DNA of 32,793 nt from Elusimicrobiota bacterium (GTDB lineage: Bacteria; Elusimicrobiota; Elusimicrobia; UBA1565; UBA9628), in assembly GCA_026388095.1 (NCBI GenBank), contig JAPLKL010000034.1:1-32793 (forward strand), given 5' to 3'. A program made the position numbers and the translations under genes. Shown here piece after piece: positions 24,862-31,836 of the stretch. Numbering within the stretch: the stretch's first letter is position 1; every line of letters starts with the position of its first letter. The notes under the pieces are model-generated. The model did not search any database, was not told the DNA's origin, and saw nothing but the letters and a program-made list of their open reading frames with translations.

Positions 24862-26132
24862 CCCAGGCGCAGGCGCCCCGTCTCGACGAGCAGGCTGCGG
24901 ACCTCGATGTACCGGGCCAGCGCCGGGAGGACGGCCGTCTCCTTGAGCCGCAGCTCGACCGCGCCGGGGCCGGCCTGGCGCGCCGAAACGTAGCGCGCCA
25001 GCTCCGCGTCCTCGGCCAGCGCCTTGGCCACGCGGTCCGCGATCAGGCGCTGGACGCCGGGATGGCTCTGGATGAAGGCGGGCACGTTGGGCAGAGCGGT
25101 CTGCGGCCCCGCGCCCAGCCAGAGCGATTCCAGACTCGCGATCTCGATGCGCACGGTGTTGGCGGCGACCACCGAGGGCCTGACCACGGCCACGAAGACG
25201 GCGTGCAGCTGCCGGCCGGCGAACGGGAAGGGCAGGCTCAGGCCCGTGTTCACCAGACCCGAGACCTCCACGTCCCCCGGCCTGGGCACCCCCAGGAACG
25301 CTCCGCTGGGGCGGCCGTAAAGGCGCTGGAAGCTGATCCGGTCATCCGAGACCGCCTGAAGGAGCCTGTTGAGCAATCCCTCCCCGAGGACGAACTCGTA
25401 TTCGCCAGCGCCGCCTGCCGGGACGGGGCGCGCGATGTTCAAGGAGAGGACCAGCGACTCCCCCGCCAGTTCCAGGCGGTCGAAGCTGACCTCGGGCGCG
25501 GCGGGCAGGATGGCGCCGGGCGAGAAGTCCAGGTCGAGCTCCCGGCGCGCCGCGTCATGGGATATCCGGACCAGCTCTCCCGGTCCGGCCTGCGCTTCCA
25601 GGCCCTCGGCGATCCCCAGGAACAGCCGCTCGTCGGAGAGCCAGCCGGCCGTGTTGGCCGCTCCCACGAGGCTGTGCTCGTCGAAGAGCACTTGGCGGAC
25701 CCGTAATCCGATCCGGTTGCGGCCCGCGCAGAAAGGCCGCAGATAGAGAGTGGGGCGTCCCAGCTCGGTGCGGCCGGAGGGCAGGCTGAGCCTGGGCAGG
25801 ATGATGTTCGAGACCACGAGCTCGCCGCCTTCGGCCCGGAGCACCGGCCGGCGGCTGTCCGCCAGAGCCAGCAACGGATGCGCCGCCACCGCGTCCTTGA
25901 CGAACCTGTCCAGCAGGCTCACGGGCACGGGCAAGGAGAATCGGAGCTCCGGCGAGGGCTCCGGGGCCGGACGCGCGGAGGCCTTGAAGCCGCCGCGCGG
26001 GAGCTGCGACTGCAGCGCGGTCCGGATATCGGCCAGACCCGAGGCGAAGGAGCCTTCGCCGGGCCAGGCTGCGGCTGAGGCGGCGCTCAGGCCGGCCAAA
26101 GCGGCGGCCGCGAGCGCGGACAGCATCCTCAT
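24813..26132 (-). CDS. secreted protein of unknown function
   Basis: The 439-residue product starts with a signal peptide (MRMLSALAAAALAGLSAASAAAW). The remainder is predicted soluble, with alternating hydrophobic patterns suggesting several beta-sheet domains resembling lipid-binding or envelope proteins only in a general way. No family was recognised. The ATG at 26132 is chosen over the longer frame to 26207 because it starts the signal peptide and lies seven bases downstream of a TATCAT. The 3' end overlaps the convergent kinase gene by 49 bp. The opposite neighbour, transcribed away from it, also encodes an exported protein. Confidence 0.7.
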   Translation of the reverse strand: MRMLSALAAAALAGLSAASAAAWPGEGSFASGLADIRTALQSQLPRGGFKASARPAPEPSPELRFSLPVPVSLLDRFVKDAVAAHPLLALADSRRPVLRAEGGELVVSNIILPRLSLPSGRTELGRPTLYLRPFCAGRNRIGLRVRQVLFDEHSLVGAANTAGWLSDERLFLGIAEGLEAQAGPGELVRISHDAARRELDLDFSPGAILPAAPEVSFDRLELAGESLVLSLNIARPVPAGGAGEYEFVLGEGLLNRLLQAVSDDRISFQRLYGRPSGAFLGVPRPGDVEVSGLVNTGLSLPFPFAGRQLHAVFVAVVRPSVVAANTVRIEIASLESLWLGAGPQTALPNVPAFIQSHPGVQRLIADRVAKALAEDAELARYVSARQAGPGAVELRLKETAVLPALARYIEVRSLLVETGRLRLGYALRDPSAPHAGKVK

Positions 26133-26138
26133 GAGACT

Positions 26139-26144
26139 ATGATA
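26139..26144 (-). promoter_or_regulatory. -10-like TATCAT, leaderless spacing
   Basis: On the minus strand TATCAT is followed by six bases and then the ATG at 26132, so the expected transcription start coincides with the A of the start codon. There is no room for a ribosome-binding site. Confidence 0.5.
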
Positions 26145-26250
26145 TTCATACGGCCGGCCGGGGTCACAGGGCCAAAGGGGCCGCTCCCCGCGGGCTTTCC
26201 GACCCATCCCATTTACCCGGAAGGCCCTGGACCCAAGGCCGAGCGGTTGC

Positions 26251-26256
26251 TATCCT
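26251..26256 (+). promoter_or_regulatory. -10-like TATCCT near the nucleotidyltransferase start
   Basis: TATCCT lies eight bases before the ATG at 26265, which begins a clear signal peptide. No ribosome-binding site intervenes. The spacing is close to that of the leaderless candidates elsewhere in the window. Confidence 0.4.
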
Positions 26257-26264
26257 ATGGGCAC

Positions 26265-27560
26265 ATGAGGAGATTGCTCAAGACCTCCCCTATCCTGGCC
26301 CTATTGCTGGCCCTGCAGGCCGCGGCGCAGACCGTCGGCCCCAAGGGCGCGGTCGTCGACCGCTTCGAGCTCGCCCCGGTCTCCGGGGCGTCGGGCTCTC
26401 AGCTGGGCTCTTTGCCGTCCATCTCGCCGAGCCTGTCTCCCGCCACGCTCAGCAGCTCTCTGACCCCCTTATCCGCCCCGCTGCCGCAGGCGCCGGTCTC
26501 CTTGGTCGTTCCGATCTCTCTGCCCGCCCCAGCCGGATTGCCCGTCAGCGCGGTCCCCCCGTCCGCCGTCCAACTCGGCGAGGCCCAGTCCACGGGCGAG
26601 ACCAGCTTGGAGGCCGTCCGCGGCCAGCCGAACCACCTGGGCCGCAGGATAGACGAGGCGCGCCGGCTCTGGGCCGCGCCGCAGGACAGGACGACCGACG
26701 TCGCCGTCGATGCCTACAGTCCGGCGGTCGCGCGGGTCGGCCTGAACATCGAATCCCAGCTCGCGGCCATGGCCGCCGTCCCCGGCAACGAGAACGACCC
26801 GCTCTTCGCCACCATCTCCCGCAACGCCCAGGGATTCCTCAGGACCATCGATCAGCACATCAAGAGCGGCGCCATAGACCCGAGCTCGCAGGTCCGGACC
26901 TCGGCCTCGGACTCGGCCAAGCCCGTGGTCGGCCGCCAGTTGCGCGTGGGCATCTACCCGGTGGCGGGCGATCCCCTGCACTGGGCGCATCTGCTCATCG
27001 GCCTGCAGGCCATCGCCCAGCTCAAGCTCGACAAGGTGATCTTCATCCTGCAAGGCGACGACGTCCGCAAGCCCGACCTGACCAGGACCGAGATCCGCCA
27101 TCCCATGGGCCAGGCCGTGCTAGAAGCCTTCAAGCCGTTCTTCGAGTATTCGAGCATCGCGGTGGGAACGGGCTATGACGGAGAGACCAACATCTTCCGC
27201 ATGCTCGCGCTGAACCCGCAGCAGAAGATGGACGCCTTTTACATGGTGGGCGACGATCACTACAAGCTGAAGAACGCAAAGGGCGGCGACGACACCATCC
27301 CGAAGCTGGAGCAGAACCGCCTCAAGCCCGAGCTGGGCTTCGACGCGAAGACGCACGAGGTCAGCGCAGCTTTCATCGAGCGCGAAGGGCACAGCGAAGC
27401 GGTGCCCACGGAGCTGGACGTGCAGTTCCTCCCGCAGATCGAGTTCGAGGCGTCCTCGACCGCGGTGCGCAAGCACGGGCGCTACGCTTTGATGCCGTAT
27501 TCCGCCTACGACTACGTCAGGCGCCACAAGCTGGGGCTCTACGGCATCCCCGCCGACTAG
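26265..27560 (+). CDS. exported protein with a NadD-like nucleotidyltransferase domain
   Basis: Residues about 226-425 form a nucleotidyltransferase of the HxGH superfamily, like nicotinate-mononucleotide adenylyltransferase: VGIYPVAGDPLHWAHLLIG (228-246) carries the HWAH signature, and SSTAVRKHGRY (398-408) corresponds to the ISSTxIR motif. The N-terminus is a signal peptide (MRRLLKTSPILALLLALQAAAQ), followed by a Ser/Pro/Leu-rich low-complexity region (40-105) and an uncharacterised helical region (115-215). Cytoplasmic NadD is about 200 residues and has no signal peptide. An exported adenylyltransferase would lack ATP outside the cell, so the function or location is uncertain. The ATG at 26265 begins the signal peptide; the frame is open upstream to 26139. 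Confidence 0.75.
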   Translation: MRRLLKTSPILALLLALQAAAQTVGPKGAVVDRFELAPVSGASGSQLGSLPSISPSLSPATLSSSLTPLSAPLPQAPVSLVVPISLPAPAGLPVSAVPPSAVQLGEAQSTGETSLEAVRGQPNHLGRRIDEARRLWAAPQDRTTDVAVDAYSPAVARVGLNIESQLAAMAAVPGNENDPLFATISRNAQGFLRTIDQHIKSGAIDPSSQVRTSASDSAKPVVGRQLRVGIYPVAGDPLHWAHLLIGLQAIAQLKLDKVIFILQGDDVRKPDLTRTEIRHPMGQAVLEAFKPFFEYSSIAVGTGYDGETNIFRMLALNPQQKMDAFYMVGDDHYKLKNAKGGDDTIPKLEQNRLKPELGFDAKTHEVSAAFIEREGHSEAVPTELDVQFLPQIEFEASSTAVRKHGRYALMPYSAYDYVRRHKLGLYGIPAD

Positions 27561-27584
27561 ACGGCTCGCTCATGAGGAGGGATC

Positions 27585-27998
27585 ATGGACTGCCCTAAGT
27601 GCCTGCAGACCAAGCTGGAGAGCGTGAGCGTGCCGTTCCGGGACCGCAGCATACCGGGGCCGGACGACACCATGGGCAAGATCGAGCTGGACCTGTGCGC
27701 CTCCTGCGGCGGGGTCTGGTTCGACAAGGACGAGCTCGACCGCTACCTGGACTCGGCCGCCAAGCCCTTGCCGGCCATGGCCAGGACGGTGGACCCGGCG
27801 CAGGACTCCAAAAGCGGGCTCTGCCCGCGCTGCGGCGTAGCCATGATGAAGAAGCCGGCGCCGGGCAACCCGAGGATCACCGTGGATACCTGCGCCCTGT
27901 GCGGCGGGCTCTGGCTGGACGCGGGCGAACTGGAGCAGGCGGCCGGCAAGGGCCTGCCTTTCGCGGAGCGGCTCAAAGCCGCCTTCGGCGGCGCCTAA
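27585..27998 (+). CDS. double zf-TFIIB-type zinc-ribbon protein
   Basis: The 137-residue protein has two copies of the TFIIB-like zinc ribbon (PF13453). The first is CPKC (3-6) with CASCGGVWFDKDEL (38-51). The second is CPRCG (79-83) with CALCGGLWLDAGEL (104-117). Each supplies four Cys ligands and the characteristic W[FL]D..EL. Such small bacterial proteins are common and mostly uncharacterised. An AGGAGGG ribosome-binding site precedes the ATG, unlike the leaderless-looking neighbours. Its TAA stop interleaves with the stop of the convergent polymerase gene. Confidence 0.88.
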   Translation: MDCPKCLQTKLESVSVPFRDRSIPGPDDTMGKIELDLCASCGGVWFDKDELDRYLDSAAKPLPAMARTVDPAQDSKSGLCPRCGVAMMKKPAPGNPRITVDTCALCGGLWLDAGELEQAAGKGLPFAERLKAAFGGA

Positions 27999-30217
27999 GG
28001 GAAGAGTTCTCCCTGGCGCGGCGGCCGCGTCGCGGCCGGCTCGGGGGCGAGCCCCGCTAATATCTCCTCCGCGGCCCGGTCCAGGAGCTCCAGATATTTC
28101 CCGACATCGTACTCCAGCGGCCCGTCCATCAGCGCCACCGGCTTGGTCCGCCAATCCTTGACCTTGTCCTTGGCCGCCGTCATCACGTAGCGCACCGCCT
28201 CACCCGGATGCAGTTCTATTCCCGCCGCCGCCATCTGCTTGGCCGCCAAGGCCGGAAGGGTGTCGTGGACATACTCGGACGGCGCCTTGGACAGGTTGAA
28301 GGTGATGGCCAGCTCGTCCGCCGTCACCTGCCCATCTCTTATCCGCGAGCGATACCCCTCCACCGATTCCTGCAGGCGCGGCATCAACGCCCGGCACCCG
28401 GCCAGGTCCGGAGCCGCGGCCAACAGCGCCAGCAGGTCGCCCTGCATCGCCTTGATGAGCTTCGGCGTATCATGCCTGCGGCAAGCGATGCCCCGGATCT
28501 TCAGCTCCCCGTCCTGAAACGCCCCGAAATACCGGTTCGGCACCCCGGAGCGCGCATCCTGCTTCGACGGACAAAAACGGATCCACTTATAAACCCCATC
28601 CAAGGACAGCGGACAGTCCGCCTCCTTCTCGACGAGCAAACGAAGCTCTTCCAGATCCGTGCCCGGCGGGAACTGCACCCACAGACAGTCAACCAGAGCG
28701 TGCAGCATGCGCAGACCACGACCCTCCAGCACTTCCTTGGCCCGAAGCAGGACCTCCCGGCCCCAGGCGTTGACGCATTCGTGCGACTCGATCTTGCCGA
28801 AGCGCGCGTTCTTAAAGCCAAGGTAGCCGAAACAGCACACCAGACACCACTTATGCGCCGCTGCGCGAGCCTTGTAGACCGCCGCCCCCGGCCCCCCCGC
28901 CTTGGCCAAGACCTTGTAGCGCGCCCGCTTCTCCAAGATCGGCGCCAGCACCGCAGGCACCAGCCCCTGGCGCTTGCGGCAAAGATGGTGACCGATCTCA
29001 GGCACGATGTTATCCGTACAGCAGGAGCAGTTCACAGTCTCAGGGCTGATGTTGTGCGACACCATCATCTGCGGATACATCGAGGTGAAATCGTACTCAG
29101 CCACCCTCTCGTACCAGGCCGGCTCAGGCTCATAGACCAGACCCCCCTTGTCCGCCACCAGGAAATCGTCGGCCGAGCGGAAATCCTCGGCCTGGGCCTT
29201 GTCCATCGGGATGAGGACTCCCTTCTTCACCGCCCAGGCCATCTGCATCGAGGACAACGACGTGCCGATGGTGCAGCGCGCCGCGCGCTGGACCGGGATC
29301 TTGGCGATGCGGGCGATCTCGAAGAGGCCTTCCAAGCCCGTCTCGCGCAGCATGAAGCTGTTCTTATAGTCGAGGTGCCACCGGCCGAACAGATAGCGCG
29401 CTCCGCCCTGATAGATCGTCCTGCCGTAGGTGTAGAAGCTCCGTTCAGGACGGCCCGCCATGCCGCGGGAGGAGTCGCGGGACAGCGGCAGTTCCAGGCC
29501 CAGGTCCCGGGCTTGGGCGTCGAGCTGGGGTAAAAGGAAGCTGTCGCCCCAGTCCGTGGTGAGCACGTCCGGGTCGTACTGCTCGATGCGGCGGCGCAAA
29601 GACTCGAGCTGCTCTGAGAGCCCCCCCTCCAACTCGTAAGAGAGGCCTTCGACCTTGATGACCAGAGTGCCCCTGGGCTTGTGGTTCGGGTCCACCAAGC
29701 CCGCGCCCTCGGCAGCGGCCAGCGCCAGGTGCATGATGCGCAGAGGCGGCAGCTCATAGTCCACGGCCCATGGATCATCGCGCAGTTCCCAGGAGCGCAG
29801 TCTGCTGCCTTCCACCTCGAAGGCGCAGCGCGCCAATGGGAAGTGCCCGCGCTCGTAGTGATAAGCCTGGACCAGGTGGATGTCCGCGCTGAAAAGCGTC
29901 GCGCCCTGCTCGCGCAGCTGAGCCGCGAGCTTGGCGGATGCCGGAGGCGGCACGCGCACCTGCAGGACGCTCAGAGACTCGCCGGAGAAAAGCTCGAGGC
30001 GCTCCACCGGCCGGACATCCACCGGGAAAGGACGGCCGCGCAAGAAGGCCAAGGCCCCGCGCACGACCTCCGCGCTTCCCGACAGATAGAGCGCGGGCTG
30101 CCAGACGTCCAAAAAATCATGGGCGCGGCCCTCGACGTCGATGACCCAGACCCGCATGCCCTCGGACTCGGGGTAGGCGTCGAAGAGCCACCCCTCAAGT
30201 CTTCTCCTTCTGTTCAT
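27995..30217 (-). CDS. family-B DNA polymerase, PolB2-like, with altered motif C
   Basis: The 740-residue protein follows the order of a B-family polymerase. The exonuclease region is degenerate: KVEG (188-191) replaces the D-x-E of motif I and GDSFLLP (224-230) lacks the motif II Asp. HLDYKNSFMLRETGLEGL (281-298) and GTSLSSMQMAWAV (318-330) lead to the palm. Motif A is EYDFTSMYP with Asp376. Motif B is KWCLVCCFG (456-464). Motif C is LVDCLW with Asp510, but the second Asp of DTD is Leu512. A Cys cluster (CSCC 397-400, C413) follows motif A. The C-terminal QGELF (735-739) fits the beta-clamp-binding consensus QxxLF. These traits match the PolB2 group, whose archaeal members are linked to translesion synthesis. 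It is the last gene of the lexA operon and overlaps the small upstream gene by 23 bp. Confidence 0.85.
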   Translation of the reverse strand: MNRRRRLEGWLFDAYPESEGMRVWVIDVEGRAHDFLDVWQPALYLSGSAEVVRGALAFLRGRPFPVDVRPVERLELFSGESLSVLQVRVPPPASAKLAAQLREQGATLFSADIHLVQAYHYERGHFPLARCAFEVEGSRLRSWELRDDPWAVDYELPPLRIMHLALAAAEGAGLVDPNHKPRGTLVIKVEGLSYELEGGLSEQLESLRRRIEQYDPDVLTTDWGDSFLLPQLDAQARDLGLELPLSRDSSRGMAGRPERSFYTYGRTIYQGGARYLFGRWHLDYKNSFMLRETGLEGLFEIARIAKIPVQRAARCTIGTSLSSMQMAWAVKKGVLIPMDKAQAEDFRSADDFLVADKGGLVYEPEPAWYERVAEYDFTSMYPQMMVSHNISPETVNCSCCTDNIVPEIGHHLCRKRQGLVPAVLAPILEKRARYKVLAKAGGPGAAVYKARAAAHKWCLVCCFGYLGFKNARFGKIESHECVNAWGREVLLRAKEVLEGRGLRMLHALVDCLWVQFPPGTDLEELRLLVEKEADCPLSLDGVYKWIRFCPSKQDARSGVPNRYFGAFQDGELKIRGIACRRHDTPKLIKAMQGDLLALLAAAPDLAGCRALMPRLQESVEGYRSRIRDGQVTADELAITFNLSKAPSEYVHDTLPALAAKQMAAAGIELHPGEAVRYVMTAAKDKVKDWRTKPVALMDGPLEYDVGKYLELLDRAAEEILAGLAPEPAATRPPRQGELFP

Positions 30218-30440
30218 GGTCCAGGATCTGCCTCTGCAGGGCCACCAGCATGGCCATGAAGGCCGCTTCCATGGGCAGGGGCCGGCTGGCCATGGAGGCG
30301 GCCGCGGCCTGGCGGCGCGCGGCCCGCCACAGAGCGTCGAAGGCCTCCTGGTCCTCCTTGCGCAAAGCGCGGCGGAAGAGCTTCCACGCCGCTTCCTCCG
30401 ACTGCAAGGTCATCACGATCGTCGGCAATGTGCGTCCCAT
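30195..30440 (-). CDS. small helical protein encoded between the RecA-like gene and the polymerase
   Basis: The frame encodes 81 residues, mostly amphipathic helix: LFRRALRKEDQEAFDALWRAARRQAAAAS (about 21-49), then MEAAFMAMLVALQRQILDHEQ (57-77). The hydrophobic spacing, an AGAGGTG ribosome-binding site before the ATG at 30440 and the 23-bp overlap with the polymerase support a real gene. An internal ATG at 30413 is an alternative start. The function is unknown; its position suggests an accessory subunit of the polymerase. Its first 227 bases are also covered by the RecA-like frame, and that alternative reading looks Gly/Pro-rich and unnatural. Confidence 0.65.
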   Translation of the reverse strand: MGRTLPTIVMTLQSEEAAWKLFRRALRKEDQEAFDALWRAARRQAAAASMASRPLPMEAAFMAMLVALQRQILDHEQKEKT

Positions 30441-31038
30441 GTTCCATCACCTCTTCTTTCTCTATCGCGCGCAGGCGCGGAGCCTGCCCGTCTTCTTCGA
30501 GCCAAGCCAGGCGCTTGGACTGCCGGACCAAGGCCTGCAGCACGTCCTGGCGGCCCTCGGGCCGCTTGCGCATGACCGCGAGCACCAGCCACACGGCCGG
30601 AAGCCGGCGCAGGCCTTCGAGCAGGCCGGCCAGCGCCTTGGGGACCTCCGCGTCGGGCAGGTCCTCATCGTAGAAAGGGCCCAAAGGGTCGCAGAGCACC
30701 ACCGGCTCCCCCTTCCAGAGCGCCGGGAGCTTGGTCTTGACCATGGTCTGCAGTTGGAAGACGTTGAAGGGACGGGCCAGGCTGATCCTGGACAGGATGC
30801 GGCGAGGTTCGAGGCCCAGGGCCTGGGCCGTGCGGCTGAGGCCGTGCGCGTCGAAGCTGTTGCCCGCGTCTATCCAGAAGACGCGCGCTCCCTGCGCCAG
30901 GGCCGGGACCAGGCTGCGCAGGAACCATGAGGGCAGAAGGCGGCCGCCCAGAGCCGTGTAGATCCCGGCCTGCAAAGGCTGGGAAGAGAGCATGGGCTCC
31001 AGGGACTGCGGCAGAGCGGCTGGCACGGGAGCCTCCAC
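30214..31038 (-). CDS. RecA/Rad51-fold protein lacking a P-loop (ImuA-like position)
   Basis: Residues about 20-182 resemble a RecA/RadA core: ARVFWIDAGNSFDAHGLSRTAQALG (51-75) matches the strand after the P-loop plus the 'D-x-g-S-F' helix start, and GEPVVLCDPLGPF (110-122) matches a Walker-B-like strand. Where the Walker A motif should be (about 30-45) there is no GxxxxGK[ST], so ATP binding is doubtful. Residues after about 199 are read out of frame over the small downstream gene and look non-natural. The true C-terminus may lie near 200, with a lost stop, a frameshift or a real long overlap. GTG at 31038 follows the lexA stop by seven bases. The position and fold recall ImuA of the DnaE2 mutasome. 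Confidence 0.6.
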   Translation of the reverse strand: MEAPVPAALPQSLEPMLSSQPLQAGIYTALGGRLLPSWFLRSLVPALAQGARVFWIDAGNSFDAHGLSRTAQALGLEPRRILSRISLARPFNVFQLQTMVKTKLPALWKGEPVVLCDPLGPFYDEDLPDAEVPKALAGLLEGLRRLPAVWLVLAVMRKRPEGRQDVLQALVRQSKRLAWLEEDGQAPRLRAIEKEEVMEHGTHIADDRDDLAVGGSGVEALPPRFAQGGPGGLRRSVAGRAPPGRGRLHGQPAPAHGSGLHGHAGGPAEADPGP

Positions 31039-31045
31039 GCCACGT

Positions 31046-31642
31046 CTATCTATTATTGTAGCGCCGGACCAGTCCTATGACGAGTCCGATGACCTGGAAG
31101 GCCCTGGTGATGGGCGGATAGCGGGGGTTGGCGGACTCGAGCTGATAGCCTCTGCCGGTCTTCCTGAGGCGCTTGACCACGCCTTCCTCCTCCACCAGCG
31201 CCACAACGACGTCGCCGTCCACGGCCGTGGGCTGACGGCGCACCTGGACGAGGTCCCCCTCCAGGATGCCGTCGCCCTCCATGGAGTCGCCCTTGACGCG
31301 CAGGAGGAAGTCCGTGCCGAGCGCGAAGTCCCGGAACCCGTAGTGGGCCTCGATGTGGTCCATGGCCAGCACGCCGGTCCCGGCGCTGACCCGGCCGAGG
31401 ATGGGGATCTGCAGGCCGGGCACGGCTCCGGTGAGCGAAAAGCCCCGGGCCAGCCCCGCCTGCCTCTTGATGCAGCCTTTGGCCTCCAGGGCCTGGAGCT
31501 GGTCCTGGACCGTGCCCACGGACACGCCGAAACGGCGGCCGATCTCGCGCAGGGTCGGGTAGAATCCATGGTCCTGGAAGCAGTCGACGACGAAGTCCAG
31601 GATGCGCTTCTGTTTGGGGGTGGGCTCGTGGGTCATGGTCAT
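31046..31642 (-). CDS. lexA: LexA SOS repressor
   Basis: This 198-residue protein has a winged-helix N-terminus (PTPKQKRILDFVVD, LREIGRRFGVSVGTVQDQLQALEAKGCI) and a S24-type self-cleaving domain. The cleavage site is Ala87-Gly88 (GRVSAGTG), with nucleophile Ser120 (KGDSM) and general base Lys157 (VVKRL). LexA represses DNA-damage genes until RecA filaments provoke its cleavage. The recognition helix (about 39-52) differs from the E. coli sequence, consistent with a different operator. The ATG at 31642 is chosen because it lies exactly where transcription should start downstream of TATACT; in-frame starts at 31648 and 31636 are possible. It heads the operon with the RecA-like, small and polymerase genes. 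Confidence 0.93.
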   Translation of the reverse strand: MTMTHEPTPKQKRILDFVVDCFQDHGFYPTLREIGRRFGVSVGTVQDQLQALEAKGCIKRQAGLARGFSLTGAVPGLQIPILGRVSAGTGVLAMDHIEAHYGFRDFALGTDFLLRVKGDSMEGDGILEGDLVQVRRQPTAVDGDVVVALVEEEGVVKRLRKTGRGYQLESANPRYPPITRAFQVIGLVIGLVRRYNNR

Positions 31643-31648
31643 GGCCAT

Positions 31649-31676
31649 AGTATACACTACATTTGTAGTGTGTCAA
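31649..31676 (-). promoter_or_regulatory. lexA promoter with an 18-bp palindromic operator
   Basis: On the minus strand TTGACA (31676-31671) and TATACT (31654-31649) are 16 bases apart. The perfect 8-2-8 palindrome ACACTACAAATGTAGTGT (31671-31654) fills the spacer and touches both hexamers, so a bound repressor would exclude RNA polymerase. It differs from the Gram-negative CTGT-N8-ACAG and Bacillus GAAC-N4-GTTC boxes. The start codon at 31642 sits at the expected transcription start, implying a leaderless mRNA. Confidence 0.75.
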
Positions 31677-31733
31677 GACCCACAAAAAAAACCATGAAAG
31701 GACGGGGCCGACGATACCTTAACGAACATGCAG

Positions 31734-31801
31734 TTATCCACAAACTTGCCCCGGGGCAAGTTGTCAGGTGAACACTCTGTACGTACAGAGTCTATGGATA
31801 A
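31734..31801. promoter_or_regulatory. two palindromes bracketed by inverted DnaA-box-like sites
   Basis: TTATCCACA (31734-31742, plus strand) matches the consensus DnaA box, and TTATCCATA lies in inverse orientation at 31801-31793. Between them are the perfect palindromes AACTTGCCCCGGGGCAAGTT (31743-31762) and ACTCTGTACGTACAGAGT (31774-31791). They occupy the gap between the flavodoxin-like gene and the lexA promoter. No T tract follows either stem, so a simple terminator is unlikely. Confidence 0.5.
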
Positions 31802-31836
31802 GTCCCCTGCCGAGGTGCCCTAATGAAACGGAAAGG

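Noticed and set aside
31734-31801. This region as the chromosomal origin
   Set aside because: Only two DnaA-box-like sites, no AT-rich unwinding element, and no dnaA, dnaN or gyr genes nearby.
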